The notes: generated by a model not told the origin, from the letters alone. Shown: positions 6,833-16,400, counted from the stretch's first letter. The stretch is DNA of 64,000 nt from Bacteroidota bacterium (GCA_021780815.1 JAJXYC010000008.1:22249-86248), one strand, 5' to 3'. Numbers and translations: made by a program.

Positions 6833-9118
6833 TTAGCGTCTTCTTTGTCTGTTTTTATCAGGTTCAAAGTTAATAGGTATTTGTAATGGGATCTTCTTCG
6901 GGTCAGAACGAGCGTTATTTATTGGGTTAATTGAAACTGCTTGTAAATTAACAGAGATAGTTCCTCTAACTTTTGTTTGACCACGTTCGAGCTTCCCATT
7001 TAATTCTAATTGTAAAGTATAACCATTGTCAGGATCCCCATCAATCGAAGGTTCAATTGAGAAATTATACCCTGAAAGTCCATCAATAATTTGAGGTTCA
7101 CCTGCAACTGACATTTCAATTTTAGCATCTTTGTCGCTTCCTGTACCCGGTTTATTTACTTGAATATTAGAAACAACAATCTTTATTTTAGTTGCGGAAC
7201 CAGAAACATCAGTTAAAATATTTCTTAAAATTACATTAGGTTCTTCTTGTTTAATATCATAAGTTTTAAGTGGTAAAATATCAATTTCTTTACCTGTAAA
7301 TGGTTGAACCCAAGTAATTTTAATGCTTAATTTCTTAGCAGGAGGTTTCAAAGGCAATCCATTTTCAGGAGAAATAGTTAATCCACTAAATGGAGGTCTT
7401 TGACTCTCTTGGTCAGTTGTAATATAAATTCTAAATTGGTCAGGTTTAATCTTTCCACCTGATGAAGGAACAGCATTAAGAGAAGCTGACAATCCATAAT
7501 AAGCATATGCTAAAAATCTTTCGTCAATTTCTTTTGCACTTTCAGGTGTAAGTGACGATGGGAAGATTTCAAGTTGTAAAGTTCCTGTTCCTTGTTTACC
7601 CATCAATTTATGGTCAATTTCAACTTTATATTTTCCAGGCGATAAATTCGTGCTTGTAGTTGCTAAATAATCACGACTTCCACCTTGAATTGGTTTAGTT
7701 GCTCCTGAACCTGGAATTTCATCCATTGGTTTCAAAATCAATCTATCAACAATTGCACCTTTACTATCAAACACTTTGCCTTCCAATTGGTTCTGGTTTT
7801 CTTGATATGGACTCATAGTAAATTGGAATGCCGCCGGAACTTTATCAAAACTAGCAACATAATCAGGTGCTGTAACTGTAGGCTGAGCAATTTGTGGTTT
7901 TGGTGTAATTACTCTAATATCAAATTCAATGCTTCCTTTGTTTTGGTCAAAGTTAGCAGATTGACCTGGTGAAAGTAATCTAACAATATATCCATATAAA
8001 TTCAAACTATTGATGATTTCACTTGCATTGTCATCTTTTTTAGCATTAATAATAGATTGATTTAATAAATCCATAAACTTATCAATATTACCATCTTTAA
8101 ACAAAATGTCTGCTGGTGGCGGATTGTATTTATCCAATTTATTAGTTAATTCTTTTAATACACTTCTTAAATCTTTAACGCTTAATTGTACTGTACCAAT
8201 ATTTACAGTGGCATCATCAGAAATTTCATCGGCAGTTAAACCACCTTTAATACCAAGGATACGGTTAGTACGTGAAACAAAACGAAGCTTATACCAACCT
8301 GCTTTATCGGGTGGTTGGAAGTTTACAACAAAATCACGTTTAACTAATCCACCTTTTTTATCAAACCCTTCTTTTAAAGTTTCATCTTTAGAATAGAAGA
8401 ACGCACTATCCAACGGTAAATTCTTTGGAATCAAAATTTGTCCATCTCTTTTAATCAAAGAAGCAGGATAAATAGGTTGAATAGTTTCAGGTCTAACATT
8501 TTTCAAATCCAACGAATTAAAAGTTGCATCTTCATCAAGATTAAGTTCAGTAGAACCAATAAATTCCCACGCAGAACCTGTTGAATTATCAGATTGAACA
8601 AGTTGTCCCGGTTGTAAGTTCATAAAATCAAACTTTCGTCTCTTGATTTCATCTTCCGTAGGGAACATTGGTGGTCCCGCCGGGTCGGCAGAAGAATTAT
8701 AAAAAACTTGATATTGAATTTCTTCAACATTGGCAAGTTTTACTAATTTTTGCAAACGAAGAGTATAATCTTTGTCCGACTCCCCTTCTTTCCTTTTTAA
8801 ATCAGCACTGACATCAGAAACACCAACTGAAACAATATATTTTCTGAAAGGCTTTAAATCAGTTCCAAGAACTTGTTTAATATCTACTCCCGAGGGTGGA
8901 ATAGTAATTTCGTCTTGCGGACGTGTATTTATACCTTCTGTTCCAGCTCCTGATTGCAACTGAGACAATATACTTTCTACAATTTTCATTGTCTCTCTTT
9001 GCTTGCTTGCAAGATGCTCTTCTGCCTCATCTCGCTCCACAATAATAATTAATAACTCTAACACTACAGCAAGATAAAGCACAAAGTAGACTTTCCCTGC
9101 TCCACCACCTTTAGACAT
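6833..9118 (-). CDS. Large periplasmic Ig-module protein with one N-terminal anchor (GldM-like layout)
   Basis: 761 residues. A very short cytoplasmic tail (1-9) leads into one membrane helix (about 10-27) that contains a charged Glu21 ('VVLELLIII'). The helix is followed by an acidic coiled stretch and then several strand-rich, Ig-like periplasmic modules; the tail is basic. This layout (tiny tail, one anchor, string of beta modules) is that of GldM/PorM, the shaft of the T9SS and gliding motor. The sequence itself does not show the GldM N-terminal signature, and no GldK, GldL or GldN neighbour is visible. It begins the cluster with two outer-membrane proteins and a VWA-OmpA protein. Calling it a motor shaft or envelope-spanning scaffold is inference. 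Confidence 0.55.
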   Translation of the reverse strand: MSKGGGAGKVYFVLYLAVVLELLIIIVERDEAEEHLASKQRETMKIVESILSQLQSGAGTEGINTRPQDEITIPPSGVDIKQVLGTDLKPFRKYIVSVGVSDVSADLKRKEGESDKDYTLRLQKLVKLANVEEIQYQVFYNSSADPAGPPMFPTEDEIKRRKFDFMNLQPGQLVQSDNSTGSAWEFIGSTELNLDEDATFNSLDLKNVRPETIQPIYPASLIKRDGQILIPKNLPLDSAFFYSKDETLKEGFDKKGGLVKRDFVVNFQPPDKAGWYKLRFVSRTNRILGIKGGLTADEISDDATVNIGTVQLSVKDLRSVLKELTNKLDKYNPPPADILFKDGNIDKFMDLLNQSIINAKKDDNASEIINSLNLYGYIVRLLSPGQSANFDQNKGSIEFDIRVITPKPQIAQPTVTAPDYVASFDKVPAAFQFTMSPYQENQNQLEGKVFDSKGAIVDRLILKPMDEIPGSGATKPIQGGSRDYLATTSTNLSPGKYKVEIDHKLMGKQGTGTLQLEIFPSSLTPESAKEIDERFLAYAYYGLSASLNAVPSSGGKIKPDQFRIYITTDQESQRPPFSGLTISPENGLPLKPPAKKLSIKITWVQPFTGKEIDILPLKTYDIKQEEPNVILRNILTDVSGSATKIKIVVSNIQVNKPGTGSDKDAKIEMSVAGEPQIIDGLSGYNFSIEPSIDGDPDNGYTLQLELNGKLERGQTKVRGTISVNLQAVSINPINNARSDPKKIPLQIPINFEPDKNRQRRR

Positions 9119-9509
9119 TTATGCCTCCAATATTTTCATTTCTTTTTATCTTCTTAACAAAAATTTGAATTTTCACTTTTTTCAATTTATAAAACTAATA
9201 ATTTCTTTTCAATTTTAAGTAAGAAAAATTAAACTTTCTTTGGATTTGTTAATAAATCGTATTTCTTTGTAGTAATAAAAGTTACAATATTGTAAAAAAG
9301 AATTATCAAGTGTTTTCAGATTTTCCTTATCTTAAAAAAATAAACGTTTTTTTTCTAATCAAATCTTTTTATATTCGTTTTTAGTTTTATTATAAATTAT
9401 AAATTATAAATTACAAATATTTCAAAATTAATTATATAAAAAACTCAAAATTATTATTAATTTTGTATTAATATAAATAATTTTTTTTAAAATTACAAAA
9501 AAATAAACA
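9119..9509. promoter_or_regulatory. Divergent promoter region between the GldM-like gene and mreB
   Basis: 391 bp, almost entirely A and T, with no open reading frame of interest. It must hold the promoters of two divergent units. For mreB, TAATTTTG at 9458-9465 is an exact -7 match, but no TTTG lies at the right distance upstream. Three tandem copies of ATAAATT occupy 9392-9412. No hairpin terminator or RNA gene is visible. Confidence 0.5.
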
Positions 9510-10535
9510 ATGCCATTTTTTCGATTATTTTCAAACGACCTTGCAATTGATTTAGGTACTGCTAATACTTTGATTTGGATGCCTGGTAAAGGTATAATTT
9601 TAGATGAACCCTCAGTAGTAGCATTTGACCGTTCAACAAAGCATATAATAGCAATTGGGAAAGAAGCCCAAACAATGATAGGGAAAACTCACAAAGATAT
9701 CAAGGTAATAAGACCATTGCGAGATGGTGTAATTGCTGATTTTGAAATTGCCGAAGGTATGTTAAGATCCTTTATCCATAAGGTAACGAAAAATTGGCAG
9801 CCTCCAAGGCGTGTTGTAATTGGTGTACCTTCTGGAATTTCGGAAGTAGAAAAGCGTGCTGTTAGAGATAGTGCTGAACATGCTGGTGCTCGTGAAGTGC
9901 ATCTTATTGCTGAACCAATGGCGGCAGCAATAGGAATTGGTATGGATGTTCACCAATCTATCGGAAATATGATAGTCGATATTGGCGGTGGTACTTCTGA
10001 AATTGCTGTAATATCGCTTGCCGGTATTGTTGTCGATTTATCTTTACGCATTGCAGGAAATGTTATGAATAATAATATTATTCAATTTTTCCGTAGAACT
10101 CACAATCTTTTGATAGGAGAAAGAAGTGCAGAAATTATTAAGCACCAAGCAGGTTCCGCCGCTCCTATGGATGAAGAACTTGAAATAGAAGTTCGTGGAC
10201 GAGACCTTGTTACGGGAGTACCTAAAATGATTGTTGTTTCTTCAGTAGATATTCGTAACGCTTTATCAGAACCAATTTCTGAAATCGTCAATGGAATTTT
10301 ACGACTGCTCGAGCAAACTCCTCCTGAACTTGCTGCCGATATTCTTGAACGTGGTATATTTTTATCCGGAGGTGGTGCTTTATTAAAAGAATTGGATAAA
10401 CGTATATCAAAAGAAACTGGTATGGCGGTTTATATTGCAGAAGACCCTTTACAAGCTGTTGCTCGTGGTACAGGAAAAGTTCTCGAAAATTTATCGTATT
10501 ATTCGCCTGTACTTATTAAAAATACTCGTTATTAA
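9510..10535 (+). CDS. mreB: Rod shape-determining actin homologue MreB
   Basis: Cytoplasmic actin-like ATPase that forms membrane-bound filaments and directs lateral wall synthesis. 341 residues is a normal length. Visible actin-fold motifs are phosphate-1 'IDLGTANTLIWMPG', phosphate-2 'VDIGGGTSEIAVIS' and the adenosine motif 'IFLSGGGALLKELD'. The N-terminal 'FFRLFSNDLA' fits the membrane-associating start of the family. mreC and mreD do not follow; 17 bp downstream is a wall peptidase, so the pair still points to wall metabolism. Confidence 0.98.
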   Translation: MPFFRLFSNDLAIDLGTANTLIWMPGKGIILDEPSVVAFDRSTKHIIAIGKEAQTMIGKTHKDIKVIRPLRDGVIADFEIAEGMLRSFIHKVTKNWQPPRRVVIGVPSGISEVEKRAVRDSAEHAGAREVHLIAEPMAAAIGIGMDVHQSIGNMIVDIGGGTSEIAVISLAGIVVDLSLRIAGNVMNNNIIQFFRRTHNLLIGERSAEIIKHQAGSAAPMDEELEIEVRGRDLVTGVPKMIVVSSVDIRNALSEPISEIVNGILRLLEQTPPELAADILERGIFLSGGGALLKELDKRISKETGMAVYIAEDPLQAVARGTGKVLENLSYYSPVLIKNTRY

Positions 10536-10552
10536 TTATTGCCTTTTTTGTT

Positions 10553-11176
10553 ATGTTTAGTAAATTTTTATCATACTTTTTATTTCTATTTTTTTCTGTA
10601 ATTTGTTCCGTTCTGGCAAAAGAAAACAGCAACATCATTATAGATGCACATTTAACTTTTCAAGAAGCTATTAAAGGGACCCAAGCACCTAAAGAAGTAA
10701 TTGATAGCTTAGTTCTAATTGATGTTGAGTATTTTTCTTTTGATAAAAAATTACACCGTGGGCAAATTCTTATTCGCAAAAATTTGGAAAATGATGTTCA
10801 ACACATATTCCAATTAATTAAAGAAAGTAAATTCCCTATCAAAAAAGTCGTCCCAATTGTACAATATAATTGGTCAGACGATTCGTCTATGGCAGATAAC
10901 AATACCTCCTCGTTTAACTATAGAAAAGTTGCTAATAAAAATAAATTGTCTAATCATTCTTTTGGCACAGCAATTGATATAAATCCAGTACAAAATCCAG
11001 CTGTGTATTCAGATAGTACAATTTCTCCAAAAGGTGCAAAATACAGTCCACTCGTAAAAGGAACAATTACAGAAGATTGTTTCTTAACAAAAGAATTTAA
11101 AAAATTGGGTTGGATCTGGGGTGGAAATTGGAAATCTTTGAAAGATTATCAGCATTTTGAAAAAACAAAAAATTAA
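10553..11176 (+). CDS. Secreted M15-family peptidoglycan peptidase
   Basis: 207 residues with a signal peptide ('FLFLFFSVICSVLAKE'). The zinc-site pattern of M15 peptidases (VanY, CwlK and phage L-Ala-D-Glu endopeptidases) is present: 'SNHSFGTAIDINP' supplies His and Asp, and 'WGGNW...DYQHFE' supplies the last His. The tryptophan/glycine block before that His is typical of the M15C/M15_4 subgroup. It should cut peptide stems of peptidoglycan in the periplasm. It is 17 bp behind mreB and ends 16 bp before the kinase start, so the three genes are probably one unit. Exact bond specificity cannot be read from sequence. Confidence 0.88.
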   Translation: MFSKFLSYFLFLFFSVICSVLAKENSNIIIDAHLTFQEAIKGTQAPKEVIDSLVLIDVEYFSFDKKLHRGQILIRKNLENDVQHIFQLIKESKFPIKKVVPIVQYNWSDDSSMADNNTSSFNYRKVANKNKLSNHSFGTAIDINPVQNPAVYSDSTISPKGAKYSPLVKGTITEDCFLTKEFKKLGWIWGGNWKSLKDYQHFEKTKN

Positions 11177-11192
11177 TTGCAGGGTTTTAATA

Positions 11193-13217
11193 ATGAGTGA
11201 TTTTAACTCTTTAAATGAACAACTTAATAGCTTAATTAATGAAAATAAAAAGTTAAAAGAAGAAAATCAACAATTAATTCATTTACGTGAACAAGTTACT
11301 CGTCAATCTGTGGAACTTGAAGCACAAAATGATGAATTAACAAGTATTCGTTATGAGTTAGAACTTCAAAATGAAGAATTATTAAAAATAAATTTTGAAA
11401 ATAGCAAATTAATAAATAAATTTAATGCTCTTTTTAATTTTTCACCAGTCGGATTTTTACTAATCAATTCAAAAAACACAATAATTGAAGCAAATCTTTC
11501 AGCCTGTCAATTACTCGAAAGAAAAAGTCAAGATTTAATTAATTCAGATATTGCTAATATCTTAGGCAAAACATTTATTCAAGAGTATAATGCTTTAAAA
11601 AATCTCAGCATGTCTGAATTACAAAATAAAAATATAAAGTTAAAAACCCAAATATCTAATGAAACAGATAAATATTTCCGATTTGATTTTAGATTTTTAG
11701 AAAATTTAATTGAAACTCAACAATATACATTAATTTCATTAGTAGATGTAAGTGGAACATTACAGATACAAAAACAATTAGAAGAAAATGAAGAACGCTT
11801 TCGTAGTATATATGAGCAAACACCAATAGGAATATATAGAACAACTCCTGATGGAAAATTTTTGCTTGCCAACAATAAATTAATTAAGATGCTTGGCTAT
11901 AATTCTTGGGAAGATTTGCAAAATCTTGATTTAGAAAGCAAAGATTATCCTTTACAAGAATCCCGAGAAAAGTTCAAAGAAGAGATAGAAAAATATGGCT
12001 TTGTAAATGGTGCTGTTAATTTATGGTATAAAAAGAATGGAACTGCTCTTGTTGTGCGAGATACTGCAAAATTAATTAAAGATAAAAACGGTAAAACTTT
12101 GTATTATCAAGGTGTAGCGGAAGATATTTCGGAAGAAGAATTTTTACGTGAAACTTTAAAAGCAATTATTAATGCTTTACCTGATTTACTTTTAATACTT
12201 GATGAAGATGGGAATTATCTCGAAATATACACTGTCGATGAAAGTATTTTATATAAGAAAAAAGAAGATTTAATTGGGAAAAACATAAAAGAAGTATTTC
12301 CTAATGAAATTGCCAACTTTTTTATGGAAAATATTGCAAAATCGATAGTTGAACAAAAAAATATTATTATTAACTATGATTTACCTACACTTAGCGGCGA
12401 AAGAAGTTTTGAAGCAAGTATCACACCAGTTCAGCTTTTACATAGAACAAACAAACGATGTGTTGTTTACATAGCTCGTGATATTTCTGAAAGGAAAAAA
12501 ATTGAGTTAGAATTATTAAAATCAAGTTATGAAAAAGATATACTTTTTAGTGTTATAAGTTATGATTTACGGGATCCAATTACTTCTTTAATAACAACAG
12601 CCGATATTTTTACAAATTATTATGATAAATTATCACCGGAACAGTTAAAAAAATATATATACCAAGTAAGTCAAGAAATTTATACATTAAAAAATTTAGT
12701 TGATAATTTGTTAGATTGGTCTAAATCACAAGCGGGCAAACTTGACTTTTTACCAGAAATATCTGATTTGTTCAATCTTGCAGAAGGAGCAATGTTAGTT
12801 TATTTAAATCTTGCTAAAAGCAAGGGGATTAGTTTTGCTTCTTCAATTCAACCTAAAACATATTGTTTTGTTGATAGATTTATGATTTCATCAGTTTTTC
12901 GGAATCTAATTGCAAATGCAATTAAATATGCTTTACCTAATACTCAAATATCTATTAACATTGAAGAACACGAAAATCTTTGGAAAATCAGAATAAAAGA
13001 TTTCGGAGTTGGTATAGAACAATCAAAAATCCAAAGCATTTTTGACGAAGAAGATTCTTATATCTATGGAGCTGAACATCACCGTTCAAAAGGTTTAGGG
13101 TTGCATATTTGCAAAACATTTATAGAAAGGAACAATGGTGAAATATTTGTTGAAAGTGAATTCGGAAAATGGACACAATTTACATTTTCGGTTCCCAAAC
13201 CAGAATCAATGCCTTAA
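11193..13217 (+). CDS. PAS-domain histidine kinase homologue lacking the phospho-histidine
   Basis: 674 residues from the ATG at 11193, which has GCAGGG upstream; an in-frame TTG at 11157 lies inside the previous gene. No membrane segment is visible, so it is probably soluble. Order: coiled coil (1-60), three PAS-like domains (about 73-185, 197-310, 320-437), a HisKA-like segment (about 445-515) and an ATPase domain (about 545-670). The ATPase boxes look intact: N-box 'NLIANAIKYA', G1 'DFGVGI', G2 'SKGLGLHICK'. The H-box reads 'VISYDLRDPITSL', so the expected His is Tyr457 (TAT at 12561-12563). Either it signals without histidine autophosphorylation, or the base is an error. Confidence 0.88.
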   Translation: MSDFNSLNEQLNSLINENKKLKEENQQLIHLREQVTRQSVELEAQNDELTSIRYELELQNEELLKINFENSKLINKFNALFNFSPVGFLLINSKNTIIEANLSACQLLERKSQDLINSDIANILGKTFIQEYNALKNLSMSELQNKNIKLKTQISNETDKYFRFDFRFLENLIETQQYTLISLVDVSGTLQIQKQLEENEERFRSIYEQTPIGIYRTTPDGKFLLANNKLIKMLGYNSWEDLQNLDLESKDYPLQESREKFKEEIEKYGFVNGAVNLWYKKNGTALVVRDTAKLIKDKNGKTLYYQGVAEDISEEEFLRETLKAIINALPDLLLILDEDGNYLEIYTVDESILYKKKEDLIGKNIKEVFPNEIANFFMENIAKSIVEQKNIIINYDLPTLSGERSFEASITPVQLLHRTNKRCVVYIARDISERKKIELELLKSSYEKDILFSVISYDLRDPITSLITTADIFTNYYDKLSPEQLKKYIYQVSQEIYTLKNLVDNLLDWSKSQAGKLDFLPEISDLFNLAEGAMLVYLNLAKSKGISFASSIQPKTYCFVDRFMISSVFRNLIANAIKYALPNTQISINIEEHENLWKIRIKDFGVGIEQSKIQSIFDEEDSYIYGAEHHRSKGLGLHICKTFIERNNGEIFVESEFGKWTQFTFSVPKPESMP

Positions 13218-13218
13218 T

Positions 13219-13689
13219 TTATGCCTCTAATTTTGAATTTGTTACAAAATCAGGAAATACATAATAAATATTGCCTTCCTTATCTACTTCCATTTTAAAC
13301 ATACCTCTTGATGTTACATCTTGCATAATTTGTTTTGCTTCATCATAACTTGTGCCAAGTACAAGAACAATATCGAAAAGTTTTAATATTCCCTGCTTTG
13401 CTTTTGCCAAGTTTAGCAATTCTAAATCAATATATTTTTTTTGATGGGATTTAAATTCAATTTCAGCTTTATTTTTCAAAAAATATCCTAATCCCATAGG
13501 GAGTAAACCAAAAAAGGTAGTAAGACCAATCCAAATGCTGATACTTTCCCCTAAGTTGTAGGGTACAGTAAATACAATATTTGCCAACCCTACAATTGCA
13601 AAAAATAATGTATCAATTACACCAACACCAAATATAAGTTTCCAAAACTTTAATTTCCATATTTTACGTTTTAATTGCTTTAAAATCAT
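13219..13689 (-). CDS. Membrane protein with a small C-terminal soluble domain
   Basis: About 156 residues from the ATG at 13689 (an in-frame TTG lies at 13698). Two hydrophobic helices (about 17-40 and 50-70) follow a very basic N-terminus, giving a hairpin in the inner membrane. The C-terminal part (about 85-156) has a helix-turn-strand look, with 'AKQIMQDVTSRGMFKMEV' and 'IYYVFPDF', resembling a small winged-helix domain. I do not recognise a named family. It is convergent with the kinase gene, with almost no gap. Confidence 0.6.
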   Translation of the reverse strand: MILKQLKRKIWKLKFWKLIFGVGVIDTLFFAIVGLANIVFTVPYNLGESISIWIGLTTFFGLLPMGLGYFLKNKAEIEFKSHQKKYIDLELLNLAKAKQGILKLFDIVLVLGTSYDEAKQIMQDVTSRGMFKMEVDKEGNIYYVFPDFVTNSKLEA

Positions 13690-13738
13690 TTTTATCAAAT
13701 TTTGTTTACTTGCTTAATACAAAAATAGTAATTAAATA

Positions 13739-14830
13739 TTATTCAAAAAAAATACTTTCTCTTCTGATTGGATAATTTTTTCTAAAATCAATAAAGAATT
13801 GCTTTCTTTTATCAACAGACTGACTGAAAGTTGCTTTAAACATTTCATAATCGTTTTCAAAGCATCTTTTTGTTTTTAAAATTTGAAAAACTTTCAACAC
13901 ATCATCAAAATTTTTAATAATTTCTATATTGTTTATTTGCAATTCATTCAGAAGCAACTTATAATCAGGGGTTATATGAGTAAAATTTTCAAAATGTTTT
14001 AATACTTGAATAGAACCTTTAATTTTAGCATCATAAGCATAACCTGCCAAATGCGGAGTGGCAATTAAAGCAACACTTGCTAAATTAGCGTTAAAATTAG
14101 GTTCATTTTCCCAAACATCTATTGCTAAAAATAATTGTTTTTTTGTTAAAACTTTACTTAATGCTTCTTCATCTACAACACCACCACGAGAAGTATGAAT
14201 AAACAAACTGTTTGACTGCATTAAATTGAGCTGCTGGTAATTTATTAAATATTTTGTCTTGTAAACTCCCGAAAAAGTCAAAGGGACATGATTTGTTATA
14301 ATATCACTGTTTTTGAAAATTTCATTGAGTTCACAATAAGTTACGTAATCAGGGAATTGAAAATCCATATCCAATAATGGTGGGTCATTTACTAATACTT
14401 TCAAACCTAACAAATTGCAATACTGTGCAACGATTTTGCCAATATTTCCAAATCCAATTATCCCTATTGTTTTACTTTTCAATCTGCCTATATCATCTAA
14501 AAGCGACCATTTCAAAATAGAATAAATCACATATTCCGCAACAGAATTAGCATTGCTACCCGTCGCAGAAAAATAAGCAATACCTTTTTGCTTTAAATAT
14601 TCAAGGTCTAAATGGTCAATTCCTGAGGTTGCTGTCGCTATAAATACTACATTAGTCCCTTCAAGTAATTTTTCATTTGCCTTGACTGTTGACCTAATAA
14701 AAAGATGATTTATTGAGTTATTTTTAAGTTGTTCTTGGCTTATCTCTGTTGCTGGAAGCACAACTACACTGCTCTTTGAATTCAATGCTTCAAAAATTAA
14801 TGGAATATTTTTATCTGTTAATACATTCAT
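13739..14830 (-). CDS. pdxB: Erythronate-4-phosphate dehydrogenase
   Basis: NAD-dependent D-2-hydroxyacid dehydrogenase of the PdxB branch, second step of the DXP-dependent pyridoxal phosphate pathway (4-phosphoerythronate to 2-oxo-3-hydroxy-4-phosphobutanoate). 363 residues is close to the family length. Diagnostic stretches are 'RSTVKANEKLL', 'TSGIDHLDL', 'GSNANSVAEYV', the Rossmann 'IGIIGFGNIGKIVA', 'HTSRGGVVDEEAL' and 'ATPHLAGYAYDAK' with the catalytic His. A C-terminal extension (about 285-363) matches the PdxB dimerisation domain and argues against SerA or simple reductases. Monocistronic, divergent from the CheY-like gene. Confidence 0.9.
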   Translation of the reverse strand: MNVLTDKNIPLIFEALNSKSSVVVLPATEISQEQLKNNSINHLFIRSTVKANEKLLEGTNVVFIATATSGIDHLDLEYLKQKGIAYFSATGSNANSVAEYVIYSILKWSLLDDIGRLKSKTIGIIGFGNIGKIVAQYCNLLGLKVLVNDPPLLDMDFQFPDYVTYCELNEIFKNSDIITNHVPLTFSGVYKTKYLINYQQLNLMQSNSLFIHTSRGGVVDEEALSKVLTKKQLFLAIDVWENEPNFNANLASVALIATPHLAGYAYDAKIKGSIQVLKHFENFTHITPDYKLLLNELQINNIEIIKNFDDVLKVFQILKTKRCFENDYEMFKATFSQSVDKRKQFFIDFRKNYPIRRESIFFE

Positions 14831-14947
14831 TTTTCTCTAATTTGATTAATATTTGTAAAAAAAATATTTTAAATATTGTTTGGAATTCATATTATTTTTT
14901 CTTATTTTGCAATAAAAATTTCTTCAAATTAAGGAAACTTTCGGGAA

Positions 14948-15352
14948 ATGAGAATACTTGTTGTAGAAGATCTTTTAGTTATGCGTCGGTTAATTGTAAA
15001 CACGCTGCATTCATTAGGATATGAGGATGTCCTCCAAGCAAGTAATGGCGAAGAAGCCCTTGAACTCATATTAAATCCTGATTCTAAGATTGAATTTCTC
15101 ATTACTGATTGGCTTATGCCTGTTATGGATGGGTTAACTTTGGTAAAATATGTCCGAGCGAATCACGATACTTATGATTTGCCTGTTATGATGCTAACTT
15201 CTATGAATGAAAAAGATAATTTAATTGAAGCTTTGAAGTTCAGAATTAATGATTATGTTATTAAGCCATTTACGCCAAAACTTTTACAATCTAAAATTGA
15301 AAGCATTGTTACCCGCCAAAAATATAATTTGAATTTACAACCGAACAATTAA
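14948..15352 (+). CDS. CheY-like single-domain response regulator
   Basis: 134 residues, receiver domain only. Active-site residues are complete: E7/D8, phospho-acceptor D54 in 'LITDWLMP', T84 in 'MLTS' and K106 in 'VIKPF'. The pattern 'ILVVEDLLVMRRLI' resembles chemotaxis-type CheY proteins. No che or kinase gene adjoins it, so its partner is unknown. A purine-rich GGAAACTTTCGGGAA precedes the ATG. It ends convergent with the PAP2 gene. Confidence 0.92.
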   Translation: MRILVVEDLLVMRRLIVNTLHSLGYEDVLQASNGEEALELILNPDSKIEFLITDWLMPVMDGLTLVKYVRANHDTYDLPVMMLTSMNEKDNLIEALKFRINDYVIKPFTPKLLQSKIESIVTRQKYNLNLQPNN

Positions 15353-15388
15353 TAAATTTTGTAACTAAAAAATTTTAATTAATAATTT

Positions 15389-16063
15389 TTATTTTTTTAA
15401 AGTATTTAACAATCCTTGTTTGCTATCAAGTTTTTTAAACCATTTAACGTTAAAAAATAAAGAAGATAAAATTAAAGCACAAAGAACACCTAAAATTGAA
15501 CCAAAATAAACATCTCGGAAAAAGTGTTGCAATAAATAAACTCGGGAAAGCCCAACCATCAGAGCTAAATAAAAAGAGATGTGTTTAATTATTTTATTTT
15601 CAAATGAAATTGATAGAATTAAAAACATAGCAAAAGCAACAGTTGTATGACCTGATGGAAAAGATAAAAAGTAATTCATCTTTACTCCTTCCACAAAATT
15701 CAGATGAACAGAAGAACTATGCTCGAAGAAACTTGCCGGACGAGGTAAGTTAGTTGCTGTTTTTATTATTCCTACCAACGATGTGGTAATTATTAAATTA
15801 ATAACAGTAAAAACAAACATTGAATATCGGTATAATAATAAAATTAATAGCACCGAAACAATTCCAAAAGTTTCCGCTAAATTTGTAGAAAAAATAAATA
15901 TCTTATTAAAAAAAAGATTTCTATGGGAATTAAAATAAAGGAGCAGAACATCACTGTTCGTTGAAAAATAAAGCATTCCACCAAACAATAAAAAAATACC
16001 TAAATAAAAGAAAAAGATTTTATTATTTTTAAAAATTAATTTTACCATTAATAAATTCTGCAT
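15389..16063 (-). CDS. PAP2-superfamily membrane phosphatase
   Basis: 224 residues with about six membrane helices. The three phosphatase motifs are visible: 'KTATNLPRP' (KxxxxxxRP), 'PSGHTT', and 'SRVYLLQHFFRDV' (SRxxxxxHxxxD). Family members dephosphorylate phosphatidic acid, undecaprenyl diphosphate or lipid A on the outer face of the inner membrane; the substrate cannot be told apart here. It starts 7 bp after the DnaJ-domain gene and is last in a tight minus-strand run. Confidence 0.9.
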   Translation of the reverse strand: MQNLLMVKLIFKNNKIFFFYLGIFLLFGGMLYFSTNSDVLLLYFNSHRNLFFNKIFIFSTNLAETFGIVSVLLILLLYRYSMFVFTVINLIITTSLVGIIKTATNLPRPASFFEHSSSVHLNFVEGVKMNYFLSFPSGHTTVAFAMFLILSISFENKIIKHISFYLALMVGLSRVYLLQHFFRDVYFGSILGVLCALILSSLFFNVKWFKKLDSKQGLLNTLKK

Positions 16064-16070
16064 TATACAT

Positions 16071-16391
16071 TTAAACAGTGAATTTGGACGAAATTATTTC
16101 TTGCTTGTTTTTTTCAATTTCTTCACGCTTTCTTTTACGCACTTGATAAATTCTACGAGCCTCCTCTTTAATCATATCTTGCTCATAAAGAATTAAGGAA
16201 TAATCTAATCGGTTGTTTAAATTACCTAAAACTCTATAAGCCTCTGTAATCAAATGGAACAACCTTAAAGCCTCAGGATCTTTATTAAAATCAGGATGAA
16301 ATTGCTTAACTAATTTGCGATAAGCACGCTTAATTTCTTCTGTTGAAGCCGTACGCTCAATCCTTAATATTTTATAATAATCCTTAATCAT
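16071..16391 (-). CDS. Short J-domain (DnaJ-like) protein
   Basis: 106 residues. Residues 3-67 form a J domain: 'DYYKILRIERTASTEEIKRA', 'YRKLVKQFHPDFN' with the HPD motif that stimulates Hsp70 ATPase, then 'ITEAYRVLGN'. The tail (68-106) is charged and probably helical, with no zinc-finger or substrate domain, so this is not a classic DnaJ. It probably recruits DnaK to a specific place or client. It lies 9 bp after the SemiSWEET gene and 7 bp before PAP2. Confidence 0.92.
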   Translation of the reverse strand: MIKDYYKILRIERTASTEEIKRAYRKLVKQFHPDFNKDPEALRLFHLITEAYRVLGNLNNRLDYSLILYEQDMIKEEARRIYQVRKRKREEIEKNKQEIISSKFTV

Positions 16392-16400
16392 TATTTATTT

